From the NCBI RefSeq assembly GCF_004006175.1, contig NZ_CP033222.1, positions 62,001 through 126,000 on the forward strand: a DNA stretch of 64,000 nt, in the 5' to 3' direction. A model generated the notes under the pieces. That model had not been told where the DNA came from and did no database searches. It saw nothing but the letters and a program-made list of their open reading frames with translations. A program made the translations under genes and the position numbers. Source of the stretch: Parasedimentitalea marina. GTDB taxonomy: Bacteria; Pseudomonadota; Alphaproteobacteria; Rhodobacterales; Rhodobacteraceae. This document shows positions 46,155-57,147 of this stretch, in pieces (the stretch's first letter is position 1; each line of letters begins with the position of its first letter).

Positions 46155-47171
46155 TTACTTGATCATGCCCATTTCACGATAGAAACGCTCGGCGCCGGGG
46201 TGCAATGGAACACCGATGCCTTCGACGCCTTCCAGCGCGGTTTCAAGCGTGATTGCACGACCTTTTGGATGGCCATTATCCAGCAGCTTGCGCGCCGTAT
46301 CAGACCACATCGCCTTGGTGATTTCATAGATCAACTCTTCAGGCTGGTTGGCATTGGTCACCAACATTCCAGACACAGCAACTGTGTTAACGTCATAATC
46401 GATGCCCTGGTAAGTGCCTGCGGGGATTTTCGAAGGAATGTAGTAAGGCACCGTAGTATTGGCCATCTTGATCTCTTCGGCGGACCAATTATGCAATTCC
46501 ATGCCCTTGGTGTTGTCCAGTTGGATCATCGCGGCCACTGGGGTACCAGCGGCATAGAAATAGGCATCCAGCTGACCATCAGCAATACGTTCCGCAGACT
46601 GGCTGTTGTTCAGCTCGGCTTCATCGATATTGTCGCGATTGATACCATGATCCCCGAGGATCAGTTCAACGGCGATCTGGGTGCCAGACCCTGCCTGTGC
46701 AATGCCGACGCGCTGACCTTTGAGGTCGCCAAGGCTGGCCAGATTCTGGCCCTCTGGCAGCACAAGATGCAGATCTTCAGGATAAAGATTGGCAATCACC
46801 CGCAGATCTGGCTTGGCGTTGCCCTCGAATTTTTCGGTGCCGTGATAGGCAAAATGCAGGGTCGCTGCACCGGACAGGCCTGCCTCCATCTGGCCGGTTT
46901 GGATCGCATTCACGTTGTGGGCCGAGGCATTGGTCGATTGCGCCATCGCCACCAGACCCGGCACGCCACAGTTGCCGCCCGCGTCACAGGCCCGCGAACC
47001 TGGCGGGTTCGAAATGGCATTGGCAATGATGCCACCAATGGGGAAATAAGTCCCGCCAGCACCGCCGGTGCCAATGCGGAAAAAGGTCATGTCTTGTGCA
47101 TGTGCAACCCCGGTTACCATGCTGCATGCCAGCGCCGTTGCGGTAATTTTCTTGATAAAGCCCATTGTCAA
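46155..47171 (-). CDS. TAXI-family TRAP transporter solute-binding protein
   Basis: A 338-residue precursor with signal peptide (ATALACSMVTGVAHAQ). The mature part begins MTFFRIGTGGAGGTYFPIGG, the TAXI hallmark, and includes GQRVGIAQAGSGTQIA. It binds an anionic or amino-acid substrate. The downstream racemase and DadA-like genes point to an amino acid, inferred from context only. Confidence 0.92.
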   Translation of the reverse strand: MTMGFIKKITATALACSMVTGVAHAQDMTFFRIGTGGAGGTYFPIGGIIANAISNPPGSRACDAGGNCGVPGLVAMAQSTNASAHNVNAIQTGQMEAGLSGAATLHFAYHGTEKFEGNAKPDLRVIANLYPEDLHLVLPEGQNLASLGDLKGQRVGIAQAGSGTQIAVELILGDHGINRDNIDEAELNNSQSAERIADGQLDAYFYAAGTPVAAMIQLDNTKGMELHNWSAEEIKMANTTVPYYIPSKIPAGTYQGIDYDVNTVAVSGMLVTNANQPEELIYEITKAMWSDTARKLLDNGHPKGRAITLETALEGVEGIGVPLHPGAERFYREMGMIK

Positions 47172-47275
47172 ATTCTCCCTGATATCGTGCTGCGCCCCGT
47201 TTTGGCCGGGAACGTTTGTTGCAATTTCGATTGGCCAAGGGTGGTTGGCAATTTAGATAAACACAAACTCAAAGT

Positions 47276-47306
47276 TTTATGGTATCCATAAATAGTCTTT
47301 ATGGAT
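47276..47306. promoter_or_regulatory. Three overlapping half-sites at the LysR start
   Basis: ATCCATAAA - TAGTC - TTTATGGAT is a perfect 9-base-arm inverted repeat (47284-47306). A further TTTATGG half-site lies directly upstream (47276-47282). It sits in the divergent region between the TAXI operon and the LysR gene, a natural autoregulatory operator. Confidence 0.62.
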
Positions 47307-47317
47307 GGAATCTTTTC

Positions 47318-48266
47318 TTGAACTTGCAGCAGCTTACAGTCTTTAGGGAAATCATGAGATCCGGCTCGATCAGTCAGGCCGCCCGCAATTTGCACCGGAC
47401 CCAACCGGCCATCAGCGCCTCGCTGAAAACACTGGAAACGGATCTGGACATGCCGCTTTTCCTGCGCGAAGGACGGCGATTGGTGCCCGTGCCCGAGGCG
47501 CATTATCTTCTTTCCGAAGCCAAAGAGGTGCTCGACCGGATAAGCACAGCGGAGCAGATCTAACGGCACTCCGTGATCGGCGAACCGGGCATCTGCGTAT
47601 TGTTGCCATGCCTGGTCCGTCGGCATTTCTGCTTCCTGAGTTCATCAGTCGCTTTATCGCAGATCGTCCCGAGGTACATGTCACTGTCGCCACACGAAGT
47701 TCGCCTCAGGTGCGTAATCTGATCTCGGCTCAGAGCTTTGACGTGGGGTTTTGTGACCTTGAGGTTCTTGAAGAACCCGACCGTCTATTCCTCAATGAAA
47801 GTATGACCTGCAATTGCTTGTGTGCCTTACCCATCGACCATCCCTTGGCCGCGCATAAAATTATCACCGCCAAGGATCTGGATGGTCACCCTATGGGGCT
47901 TTGCAACCAACTCATTCAACGTTTTCCAACACGCAGGCGGCCTTTGCCGCCATGGATACTGAATTCAAAATCCGCGTGGACATGCAGTATTTCCTGCCGC
48001 TGTTTCCCTTTATCGAATCCGGACAGATATGCGCCGTCGTGGATGTGCTCAGCGCATATTCATACCTGCGCAGCAAAGGTGATGCGGCGCGCATCGTCTT
48101 TCGGCCATTCAAGCCAGATGTCCCGTTTGGCTACTCGATCCTCACTCCACACCAGCGCCCCTTGTCCTGTTTGGCCGAGGAGTTTGTGGGCCAGTGGAGA
48201 GACTGGGTGAAGGTGCAATTGAAGGCGTGGGAACCGCCAAGCAGTGAAATGCAAGATGGTTTGTAA
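47318..48266 (+). CDS. LysR-family transcriptional regulator, reading frame broken twice
   Basis: The N-terminal helix-turn-helix (LQQLTVFREIMRSGSISQAARNL, then QPAISASLKTLETDL) is followed by an effector domain. The frame is lost after the C at 47560 (one C restored gives a continuous ILTALRDRRTGHLR) and at TTTT 47922-47925 (one T restored joins to NTQAAFAAMDTEFKIRV). I favour TTG 47318, preceded by GGATGGAA, because it starts at the conserved NLQQL; ATG 47279 would place the operator inside the gene. Divergent to the TRAP-DadA-racemase operon, its likely target. Confidence 0.8.
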
Positions 48267-48321
48267 TCAATGCGGGCCCCAAGCCTGTTACAGGGGAGTA
48301 GGGTGCGGTTTCATGCCACCC

Positions 48322-49638
48322 TCAGGCGGCGTGGAACGCTTGCAGCCGGGTCAGGCGATGCCTTGCGGCTGCAAAAATGGGTTTTGAAACCCCTTCAGGA
48401 AACCCAACTGGCAGCGCATCCCGAACAGCATCAATCGCGCCCTGCCCGGCACCAATAATTTGGTCAAAGGCGCGTCCTGCCAGTGTCTCCCCCAAGCCAG
48501 CCCTCTTGGCGGTGCTGTGGAAGTGCCGGGGCACAATCTGGTCTATCCGATAGTAGCGGCTTTCACCCCGCACGGCCATCGCCAGCTGCATTTGCCGATG
48601 TGTGATCTGCTTTTGGGCCAATGCGGGCTCTGCACTCAGGATATCGTACAGCGGCGTCAATTCGTATCCAGACGGCGACAGGAACACCGAGAAGTTCTTT
48701 GCATGCCCGTCCGTCGCGCCAATCATCCAGAAAAAGATCTGAGCCGCGAAAAACGTGACCCGGTCGCCATTGCTATTGGCCGCGCCTTGCAGCAACTCCA
48801 GACATTTACCAATGCCGGGACCGCCGTCCGTCTCGTATTTTGTATGGGACGGATAGCCAAGGGCCTGACAAAAATCCTCTTGTGGCAGCCGAAGACGCCG
48901 CTCACCCGATACCTGCCGATCAAACCTCTCGATCACCAGCGCATCCGTTTCCCCGAACCGTTCAATCCAGGCGTCATTCACATCAAACCCAAAGGCCCGC
49001 GCCAGTTTCAGGCACAGGAATTCATTCTCCAGACTGGTCGCCATATCAATGCCCCCCGCCGCCAAAAGGCCCATGCGTGTCTTCAGAATGTGGGTGGTGG
49101 CTGTCAGACCTGCGGGGAGCTTCCACACTCCCTCGTCAAACAACAGCGCCGTCTTCTCCTGGGCGCCCGCCACCGAGATCCGAAAGGCTTTCTCCCGGTC
49201 CAGCCCAAGTGGTTTGCGGCTCAGGTTCTTCAGGATATCCTCTACGCCTGTGGCCTCCAGCGTCACACTTTCACCAGAGAACGGATCACCTGGCGCCTCT
49301 CCCTCGGGAATAAACTGCATTGCCCCCACACAATCCCGGCCGATGGCCGACAACAGCGAATGCGGATCACGTCCTTCTGCACCCATCCTTTGCGCCACAT
49401 CCCTGCGCAACTGGTCATTGTCGGGAAGCAGATTGTCAAAGACCGACAGAACCTGCCCGCCCCTTATCTCCCCCATCTGCAAAGGCAGGGAAAGTGACAC
49501 TGGGAAAGTATGGTCCCAGTCCAGCCATTCAGCGCTGTAGGTAAAACTGACTGCGCCATCGGGCTTTTTTGTAAGCTTCCCCGCCAGCCTGCCATTAAGA
49601 TAGACGCATAAAACTCTTCGAATGGGTTTCCTGCCCAT
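48322..49638 (-). CDS. hipA: HipA-type serine/threonine kinase toxin (second module)
   Basis: A 438-residue HipA. It has the Gly-rich loop with Ser (RISVAGAQEKTALL, near residue 155), catalytic GATDGHAKNFSVFL and Mg-binding LTPLYDILSA. It is closer in these motifs to classical HipA than the copy at 1.6 kb. Its ATG overlaps the hipB stop region, so the pair is coupled. Convergent with the LysR gene. The kinase target is not known from sequence. Confidence 0.9.
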   Translation of the reverse strand: MGRKPIRRVLCVYLNGRLAGKLTKKPDGAVSFTYSAEWLDWDHTFPVSLSLPLQMGEIRGGQVLSVFDNLLPDNDQLRRDVAQRMGAEGRDPHSLLSAIGRDCVGAMQFIPEGEAPGDPFSGESVTLEATGVEDILKNLSRKPLGLDREKAFRISVAGAQEKTALLFDEGVWKLPAGLTATTHILKTRMGLLAAGGIDMATSLENEFLCLKLARAFGFDVNDAWIERFGETDALVIERFDRQVSGERRLRLPQEDFCQALGYPSHTKYETDGGPGIGKCLELLQGAANSNGDRVTFFAAQIFFWMIGATDGHAKNFSVFLSPSGYELTPLYDILSAEPALAQKQITHRQMQLAMAVRGESRYYRIDQIVPRHFHSTAKRAGLGETLAGRAFDQIIGAGQGAIDAVRDALPVGFPEGVSKPIFAAARHRLTRLQAFHAA

Positions 49639-49913
49639 CAGAAAATATCCGCTATCTTACTGCCCTTGCCCGACCCGTCACCTCTGGAGAGAACCTGCAC
49701 ATCCAAATCAAGCGCAGACAAGAGGGAGAACAGCGTGCTGATTTTCATGTCGGAATTTCCGGTTTCGATCATCGAAATCCTGTGTGGCTTCATGCCAGCA
49801 AGGCGCCCCAGCTGAGACTGCGTAAGGCCCCTGTCTTTTCTCGCGCGGCGCAGAACGACACCAAGCTCTGATCGGGCACGCACCCGCTCCGGTCGAAATT
49901 CGTTTTTTGACAC
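49638..49913 (-). CDS. hipB: HipB-like antitoxin (second module)
   Basis: A 91-residue XRE protein. Helix-turn-helix RKDRGLTQSQLGRLAGMKPHRISMIETG, followed by LSALDLDVQVLSR. I chose GTG 49913, ten bases after GGAAGG; an in-frame TTG at 49931 would put that site inside the gene. Expected to autorepress through the palindromic units immediately upstream. Confidence 0.87.
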   Translation of the reverse strand: MSKNEFRPERVRARSELGVVLRRARKDRGLTQSQLGRLAGMKPHRISMIETGNSDMKISTLFSLLSALDLDVQVLSRGDGSGKGSKIADIF

Positions 49914-49933
49914 TTGCCCACACCCTTCCAAAA

Positions 49934-50032
49934 TTATCTCTGGCGGTATTTTTATGTTTTATACCCTGCAGGGTATAAAGTGGCAAGTTATCTCTGGCGG
50001 TATATTCAAGATTTATACTCTGCACGATAAAT
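49934..50032. promoter_or_regulatory. Tandem operator units upstream of the second hipBA
   Basis: Two 54-base-spaced copies of one unit. Each has TTATCTCTGGCGGTAT (49934-49949 and 49988-50003) followed by a TTTATA...TGCA...ATAAA palindrome. The first palindrome is a perfect 22-mer (49958-49979, core ACCCTGCAGGGT). The second (50011-50032) is imperfect. Repeated palindromes here are what HipB autorepression requires. Confidence 0.65.
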
Positions 50033-50106
50033 TTACATGTATGAAACCTGTTGTCCTAGACCTCTATAATGGTCTCGGCCGGTGTCTCAAAAATCGCATA
50101 TACTGC

Positions 50107-50128
50107 GGCAGGCCCCAACGCGCCTGCC
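50107..50128 (-). terminator. Stem-loop downstream of the DUF1989-GcvT gene
   Basis: GGCAGGC - 8-base loop - GCCTGCC, 26 bases past the stop of the minus-strand gene. The T-rich stretch follows only after about 14 bases, so terminator function is uncertain. Confidence 0.4.
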
Positions 50129-50153
50129 ACCGAAATCGACCATCGTTCACGTC

Positions 50154-52513
50154 TCAGTAATTGCCTTTCACCCGTTCCTTGGTGGGGTCAAAATGTGGAA
50201 AGCGCACAACCGTGGCCTTCAGACGTTTTTGATCTCCGTCCAATTGCCCGATTTCAAATTTGGTACCGATTTCAGCATGACAAACGTCCACACGGGCCAA
50301 GGCGATAACCTTCCCCAAAATGGGCGATTTCATTGCCGAGGTAACGATGCCAATTTGCGGCTTGCCCACATGCACACAATCTCCCGGCACTGGCACAATG
50401 CCACCGTCCAGCTCCAGCCCGACAAGGATCTTCTGCGGATGCGCCTTGCGTTGCTCGAGTGCGGCGCGACCAATAAAATCATCCGTTTTGGATTTAAGCG
50501 GCACGGTAAACCCAATCCCGGCCTCCATCGGGTCGGTCTGGTCGTCAAATTCCGATCCGGCAAAATCAATCCCGCTTCGATCCGCAGCATATCCAATGCG
50601 GCCAACCCCAGTGGCACCATTCCTAACGGCTCGCCCACGGCCCAAATCGCATCAAAGACCTGTTCTGCATCTTTGGGATGGCAAAAGACTTCATAGCCCA
50701 GTTCACCCGAATACCCGGTGCGGCTCACAACCACCGAGGGGCCGTGAAAATCACCAATCCGGGCGATGCTCAACCGAAACCACGGCAGCTCTTCGACCGT
50801 TGCCTGTTGCGGTGGCGTCCAGATCACCTGTTTCAGGATGTCGCGCGACAAGGGTCCCTGAATGGCGATGTTGCAATGGTGGTCCGTTGAATTTCGCACC
50901 CAGGCGTTCAAGCCCCGTTCCTGCGCCTGCTTGCGAAGCCACAGCCCGGACTGATCATTGCCGCCGATCCAGCGAAAGTTTGTTTCGCCCAACCGATAGA
51001 CGGTGCCGTCATCTATCATGCCGCCATGCTCGTAACACATCGCGGTGTAGACAATGGCCCCAACCGCCAGTTTTTGATATTGCGGGTCACACAAAGCTGC
51101 ATCAGCTCTTCGGCATCCGGACCGGTGACTTCGTATTTGCGCAGCGGTGACAGGTCCATCACAACCGCTTTTCACGGGCCGCCCAATATTCAGCGATGGC
51201 GCCGTGATTGGTCATTTGGTTGGGCAGCCAGTATCCCGCATATTCTACAAAATCACGGGTATGCTTTGCAAAGCAGTCATGAAATCCCGTCCTCTTAGTG
51301 CTTTCCACATCGGCCTCCGGTGTCTTGCGCCAGCCTATCGAGCGCTTGAAGTCTTCGTTTTCCCGGTAGACCCGCACCTGTATATCCGTGGGGTTCCAAC
51401 CATTGGCAGGGTCCACATCGCAGGGACAAGCGGTCGAGACGCACAGCAGATCAGTCAGCGCGCGCAGCATCACATAGTCGCCCGGTCGGGAGTATGGATC
51501 GTCCATGCTGATGGCATTGGTGTCATCCAGCATGGTGTTGAAAAAGAAATTGATCGCCAGCCACCGCGTGGGCGCACCCCATACGCAGACAGTTCCCGGT
51601 TGATATTATCCGAACAATTGATGTGACCGGGATAGCCCAGATCCTCGTAATAGCGTGCGCTGCAGGCCAGCCCAAAGGTGTCATGGCGGCCCACAGTATC
51701 CTGGATGATCTCGACCAGCGGTTCCTGATCTGATGAGAAATATTTCGAGAATATACCTGGCGCAGGATACAGCGACCCCATCAGCGACCGGGTGGTGGTC
51801 GGGTCGATTTCGCGCTCGATACCCTTGTCCAGGGCGCGCAGCGACAGCGCTTGAAAATCAGAACATTCACGCCCCTGCACATCCAGAATTTGGATAAACT
51901 GCCCGGCCTTCACCTCATAGGGTTTGGCCTGTCCGGGCTGAATATTGTAATCGCCCAGCGTTGCCGCCAATGGATCTGGCGGCGTCAGGATATCTTTTGC
52001 CGCCAATGGATTAAACCGGCGCAGATACAGAACCACTTCGGTTGGAGCCCATTGCTCCTGTGGTTCCATCGCCGCGCCAGCCGCGCAGACAATCAACAGC
52101 CCATCGCATGAGGCCACGAAACTGGCAGTCTCGCCCGCGCGGGACCCGTCCGCAAACACCACCGTGCCATCAGCCCTGCCAATGTCAAATCCCGCAGTGT
52201 TCAGCGCCTGAACCACCTTGGCCCCCGAGACGTCACGCAGCAAGGCAGCCTTTAGCCCCTGCGGGTCCCGCCCGCCCCTGGCTCCGATCATGCCAGCGTC
52301 ACTGCTGCCATCAGGTGCAAAAAACACCATTTCGACCGGCTGCAGCCCTTCGCGATCCTGAAGCGTGATTTCATCACCCTGAAACACCGGCACCGCCCGA
52401 CTGCCCCCTCCGGGCACTGGGTGGCGTTCAACACCGCGCGGCAACACCGACAGCCCGGGAGTGATCACCCCCGCGCGTTCAAATGGTGTTGGAAACATTG
52501 GATTAATGGTCAA
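50154..52513 (-). CDS. DUF1989 (urea-carboxylase-associated) - GcvT fusion protein, reading frame broken
   Basis: A protein of about 787 residues when repaired. Residues 1-190 are unassigned. A DUF1989 domain follows (VKAGQFIQILDVQGRECSDFQAL, DTVGRHDTFGLACS, GHINCSDNINREL), then a GcvT domain (EYAGYWLPNQMTNHGAIAEYW, VMDLSPLRKYEVTGPDAEEL, SRTGYSGELGYEVF). Frame losses lie near 51564, 51162, at the T-run 51071-51075 and the A-run 50562-50565. Each is mended by one base of the local run. GcvT domains transfer C1 groups to folate. Placed after a glycine betaine importer and a cupin, it is probably a demethylase of an imported methylated compound. Confidence 0.75.
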
Positions 52514-52892
52514 TTGCCTGGTCCCACTCTTCGGGTTGCAGATTGCGGATTTTACCGTGGTGCGTGACGATCAGCTTGCACCCGGATGGCGAGGTCGACT
52601 GGTGTTGAGACCCGGCTTTGAGACTGACAAAATCCCCGGTGCCATAAATCGTCCCGTCGAAATCAACCATTTCACCGTCCAGGACATAGAATTCTTCCAT
52701 GCCCAAATGACGGTGCGGTGCGCTGAAACTTCCCGGTGCCATGATCATCAGGTAACTGCCCCGTCCGGATACCTCGTCAAACGAAATATTGAACCACCAG
52801 ACATCATCACAGACCGCGCCCTTGATTTGCATCGGCTCAAACTGTGCCGTGCTGACATTGGCAATTGTCCTGAGGTCAGAAATCCCAGCCAT
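52503..52892 (-). CDS. Cupin-domain protein
   Basis: A 129-residue single cupin. Metal motif PHRHLGMEEFYVLDGEM, then a second motif around GSQHQSTSPSGCKLIV. ATG 52892 lies four bases after the repaired permease stop; longer in-frame starts would overlap the permease. It overlaps the next gene by 11 bases. Small cupins in catabolic operons act as metal-dependent oxygenases, isomerases or ligand sensors; which one is unknown. Confidence 0.78.
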   Translation of the reverse strand: MAGISDLRTIANVSTAQFEPMQIKGAVCDDVWWFNISFDEVSGRGSYLMIMAPGSFSAPHRHLGMEEFYVLDGEMVDFDGTIYGTGDFVSLKAGSQHQSTSPSGCKLIVTHHGKIRNLQPEEWDQAIDH

Positions 52893-52896
52893 CAAC

Positions 52897-54867
52897 TCAC
52901 CCAACACCCAGCGATTTACGGCGCTCATTGGACCAGCGCATGATGATATGGTCAAAAGTCAGCGCCATCAGGGCCACACACATGCCCAAAACAAAGTTCT
53001 TGCCAAGGTCATTGCTTAAGCAAGCGTCTTTTGCAGCTCCTGGCCCAGATCCTGAGTGCCGATAAAGGCGGCGATGATGACCATGAAAAGGCAAACATGA
53101 TGGCCTGATTGAACCCCACAGCCATAGTCGGCAAAGCCAGCGGCAGCTGCACTTTCATCAGTTTCTGATGCCGGGTCGCGCCCGACATATCAGCCGCCTC
53201 GATCAATTCCAGAGGAACCCCACGCAGGCCTTCGATGGTGTATCGGGTTAGCGGCACGGTGGCAAAGATCAGGATCGCAAAGACAACCGCCACATCGTTG
53301 ACACTGAACAGCATGATGGCCGGGATCAGATAGATAAAGCTGGGAAAGGTCTGCATGGTGTCACAGGCCAGTAAAATCGGTTCCGCCCATTTTTCATTAC
53401 GCGCCGCCGCAATCCCCAGCGGAATGCCGATCAGCACTGCCAGGATCACCGCCGAAATGACGGCGTATAGGGTGATGATCGATCGATCCCACCATCCGGT
53501 CAGCGCAATGATGCCAAAGAAACCAAAGGCCAAGAGAGCAGACTTGCGTCCTCCAACGGCATAGCCAAGGGCTGCGACAGCCAGAAGAATGCTAAAGGTC
53601 GGCAACCATAGCAAGGCGTTGCGAAAGGGGATCAAGACCCAGGTGATCAGAAACCAGCGCAGCCAGCCGGTCACCGCCGTCACCCCGTCATTGGCCAGAA
53701 CCGCACGGATCACACCATCGATTTCTTTGCCGACAGACAGGTCCTGCTTGCGGGTGATGTGATCCGCCACCTGCACAAATTGCGCAATAACAAGAAATCC
53801 GACAAAGGCGGCAACGCCAAGCAACAGGGTCCTGTGCCGCGTGGCCCAGGTCGCGCCGCGTTCAAAATGCTCCGGCTGCTTGACCACCCAGGCCTTTGAC
53901 ATCCGGTCCAGGGTCACCGCGATCAGAACAATGGTCACGCCAATTTCAAAACTACGTCCCAGTTTCAACGAGTTCATCAGAGACAGCAGCTTGGCCCCAA
54001 GTCCCGGCATACCGATAAAGGCAGTCAGAACAACCATGGCAAGACACAGCATGATAACCTGGTTCACACCCACCAGGATCTCGGTTCTGGCGGCAGGCAG
54101 GTAAACATGGCGCAGCATCTGCCAGCGGGTTGACCCGCTCATATGGTAACCTCAACAACATCGGGCGACACTTTTTTCAACCCCAGCGAGGTCATCAGAA
54201 CCATTGGTGGAATCGCGTAGATGATCGTCGCCACACAGCCGGCGGTTGGCCCGACTTTGAAAAAGATCACTGCAGGTAGCAGGTAGGTGAAAAATGGCAG
54301 CGTTTGCAGCACCGAAAGCAGCGGCATCAATGCCCGTTCAAACCGTTTGGATTTCCAGGCCAGAATGCCCAGCAACAGTCCTAGGAAAAACGCCACGGGG
54401 GCTGCAACCGCAATCACTGACATCGTTTGCATCGCCAGTTTCCACTGGCCAATCAGCGCCACCCAGATAAAGGTTCCGCCACTCAACAGCGCCAAACGTT
54501 TGCCACCCAGCCAGTAACCGGTCACGGCAATAACCGCCGTCACGGCAGTCCAGGGAATGGGGCCGATATTGGGCCAGCGCCGTTTGCCATACAGCAGATT
54601 GGCGGTGACATCGAGCAACCACTCCAATCCCAATGAAATGCCTCGGGTCACATGGATCAGACCAAGATCATCTTTGATGAAGTCAAAAATGGCCTGAAAC
54701 CAGATGTCATAGGGCAGCACCGCCCAATCCGGCACCCGGATCAGAAAATCGGGCAGAATGGGTCGCAGAACGGCAATCGCTACGGCGCAGCCCAGCAGGA
54801 TTTTGGCAACCTGCGGATTGGACCACTTGCGGCCACTGGTTGAAAAATTGGTGTCGGCAATCGCCAT
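52897..54867 (-). CDS. proW: Glycine betaine/proline-type ABC transporter permease, two fused permease domains, reading frame broken
   Basis: Repaired length is about 658 residues with two binding-protein-dependent permease domains. The first has LPLLSVLQTLPFFTYLLPAVIFF; the second has FPSFIYLIPAIMLFSVNDVAVV, followed by an EAA loop around ELIEAADMSGATRHQKLMKVQLP. The frame is lost near 54143, 53085 and 53018. One restored base each gives VEVT-x-MSGSTRW, FAFSMVIIAAFIGTQDLG and a C-terminus KNFVLGMCVALMALTFD. The ATG overlaps the ATPase stop (TAATG). Such double permeases are known from ProU-like importers. Confidence 0.82.
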
Positions 54868-55895
54868 TATGCGTCTCCCAGCAACACATTAAGTGCATGT
54901 TGCCGGTTCAACGCGCCAATCAGCGCCCCATCTTTGTCAGCCACGGGCAAGACGTCCCGCGTTTCATTGATCAACTGGCGCGCAAGTTGCTGAATGGTTG
55001 CACTGTCCAGAATTGGCGTCCCCTCGACGGTGGACCCGTTCAAGGGTGTCGTCAAAGCGCTGGCGCGCACAACGCGGGATTTTTCAATGTCTTCGGTGAA
55101 TTTTTTGACATAGGGCGTGGCCGGGTTCAGCACGATCTGCGCTGGGGTGTCGCATTGTTCAACGGCACCATTTTTCATGATGGCAATACGGTCGGCCAAT
55201 CGAAGCGCCTCGTCAAAATCGTGGGTGATAAAGACAATAGTTTTGCCCAGCATTTCCTGAAGACGCAGAAACTCATCCTGCATTTCACGCCGGATCAACG
55301 GGTCCAGGGCAGAAAACGGCTCGTCGAGAAACCAAATGTCGGGCTCAATCGCAAGCGAACGGGCAATACCAACCCTCTGCTGCTGGCCCCCGGACAATTC
55401 GCGTGGAAAATACTCTTCGCGGCCTTCCAGCCCAACCAATTTGATCACTTCCATGGCGCGTTCACGGCGATCGTGGCGTCCCTGCCCCCGCATTTCCAAC
55501 GGAAATGCAACGTTCTCCAGCACTGTCCGGTGTGGCAACAGTCCAAAGCTCTGGAACACCATGCCCATCTTACTGCGACGCAGCTCAATCAACTCGTTTT
55601 CATTCAGAGCCATTATGTCCTGGCCTTCGACAGCAATGTTGCCGCCGGTAATGTCATGCAACCGCGAAAAACACCGCACCAAGGTGGATTTCCCAGAGCC
55701 TGACAACCCCATGATCACCAGCATCTCACCGCGCGCAATATCCAGCGAAACATTGCTTACGCCGGCAATATACCCATCTGAATGGATTTCATCATAGGTC
55801 CGGCCCTCGGGCATCTGCGCCAGATAGTCCTCGGGTTTGTTCCCAAAGATCTTCCAAACATTTTGGCATGATATTACTGGCGTTTCAGCGGACAT
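54867..55895 (-). CDS. proV: Glycine betaine/proline-type ABC transporter ATP-binding protein
   Basis: A 342-residue ATPase. The extended N-terminus (ISCQNVWKIFGNKPEDYLAQM) is typical of ProV/OpuAA. Walker [19 protein letters not shown], signature ELSGGQQQRVGIARSLA, Walker B IWFLDEPFSALDPLIRREMQ and a C-terminal CBS-like region (ETRDVLPVADKDGALIGAL) are present. It energises uptake of glycine betaine or a related osmolyte. Confidence 0.92.
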   Translation of the reverse strand: MSAETPVISCQNVWKIFGNKPEDYLAQMPEGRTYDEIHSDGYIAGVSNVSLDIARGEMLVIMGLSGSGKSTLVRCFSRLHDITGGNIAVEGQDIMALNENELIELRRSKMGMVFQSFGLLPHRTVLENVAFPLEMRGQGRHDRRERAMEVIKLVGLEGREEYFPRELSGGQQQRVGIARSLAIEPDIWFLDEPFSALDPLIRREMQDEFLRLQEMLGKTIVFITHDFDEALRLADRIAIMKNGAVEQCDTPAQIVLNPATPYVKKFTEDIEKSRVVRASALTTPLNGSTVEGTPILDSATIQQLARQLINETRDVLPVADKDGALIGALNRQHALNVLLGDA

Positions 55896-55964
55896 TAATG
55901 TGCTCCTGAGGTGGCAGCTCTGCCGAGAGGAACCCCGGCAGAGTAGGTGTCATTTCAGTTGGGT

Positions 55965-57057
<1,093 letters not shown>

Positions 57058-57147
57058 ATGTCGGAAAAACCACTGGCCGACAGAGCACAAACTCTTAGGC
57101 AGCACGTTGATTTAAATTGTAAATATTATTTCCGGGTCTCATCATGA
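57058..57147 (+). CDS. 29-aa leader ORF coupled to the LysR gene
   Basis: ATG 57058 follows GGGAGAG by two bases and runs 29 codons (MSEKPLADRAQTLRQHVDLN...) to a TGA that overlaps the LysR ATG (ATGA, 57144-57147). The LysR start has no ribosome binding site of its own, so translation of LysR may depend on this leader. No similarity recognised. Confidence 0.45.
   Translation: MSEKPLADRAQTLRQHVDLNCKYYFRVSS

Noticed and set aside
48460..49497. A 345-codon plus-strand frame opposite the second hipA
   Set aside because: It is antisense to a complete HipA with all catalytic motifs and shows no family signature.
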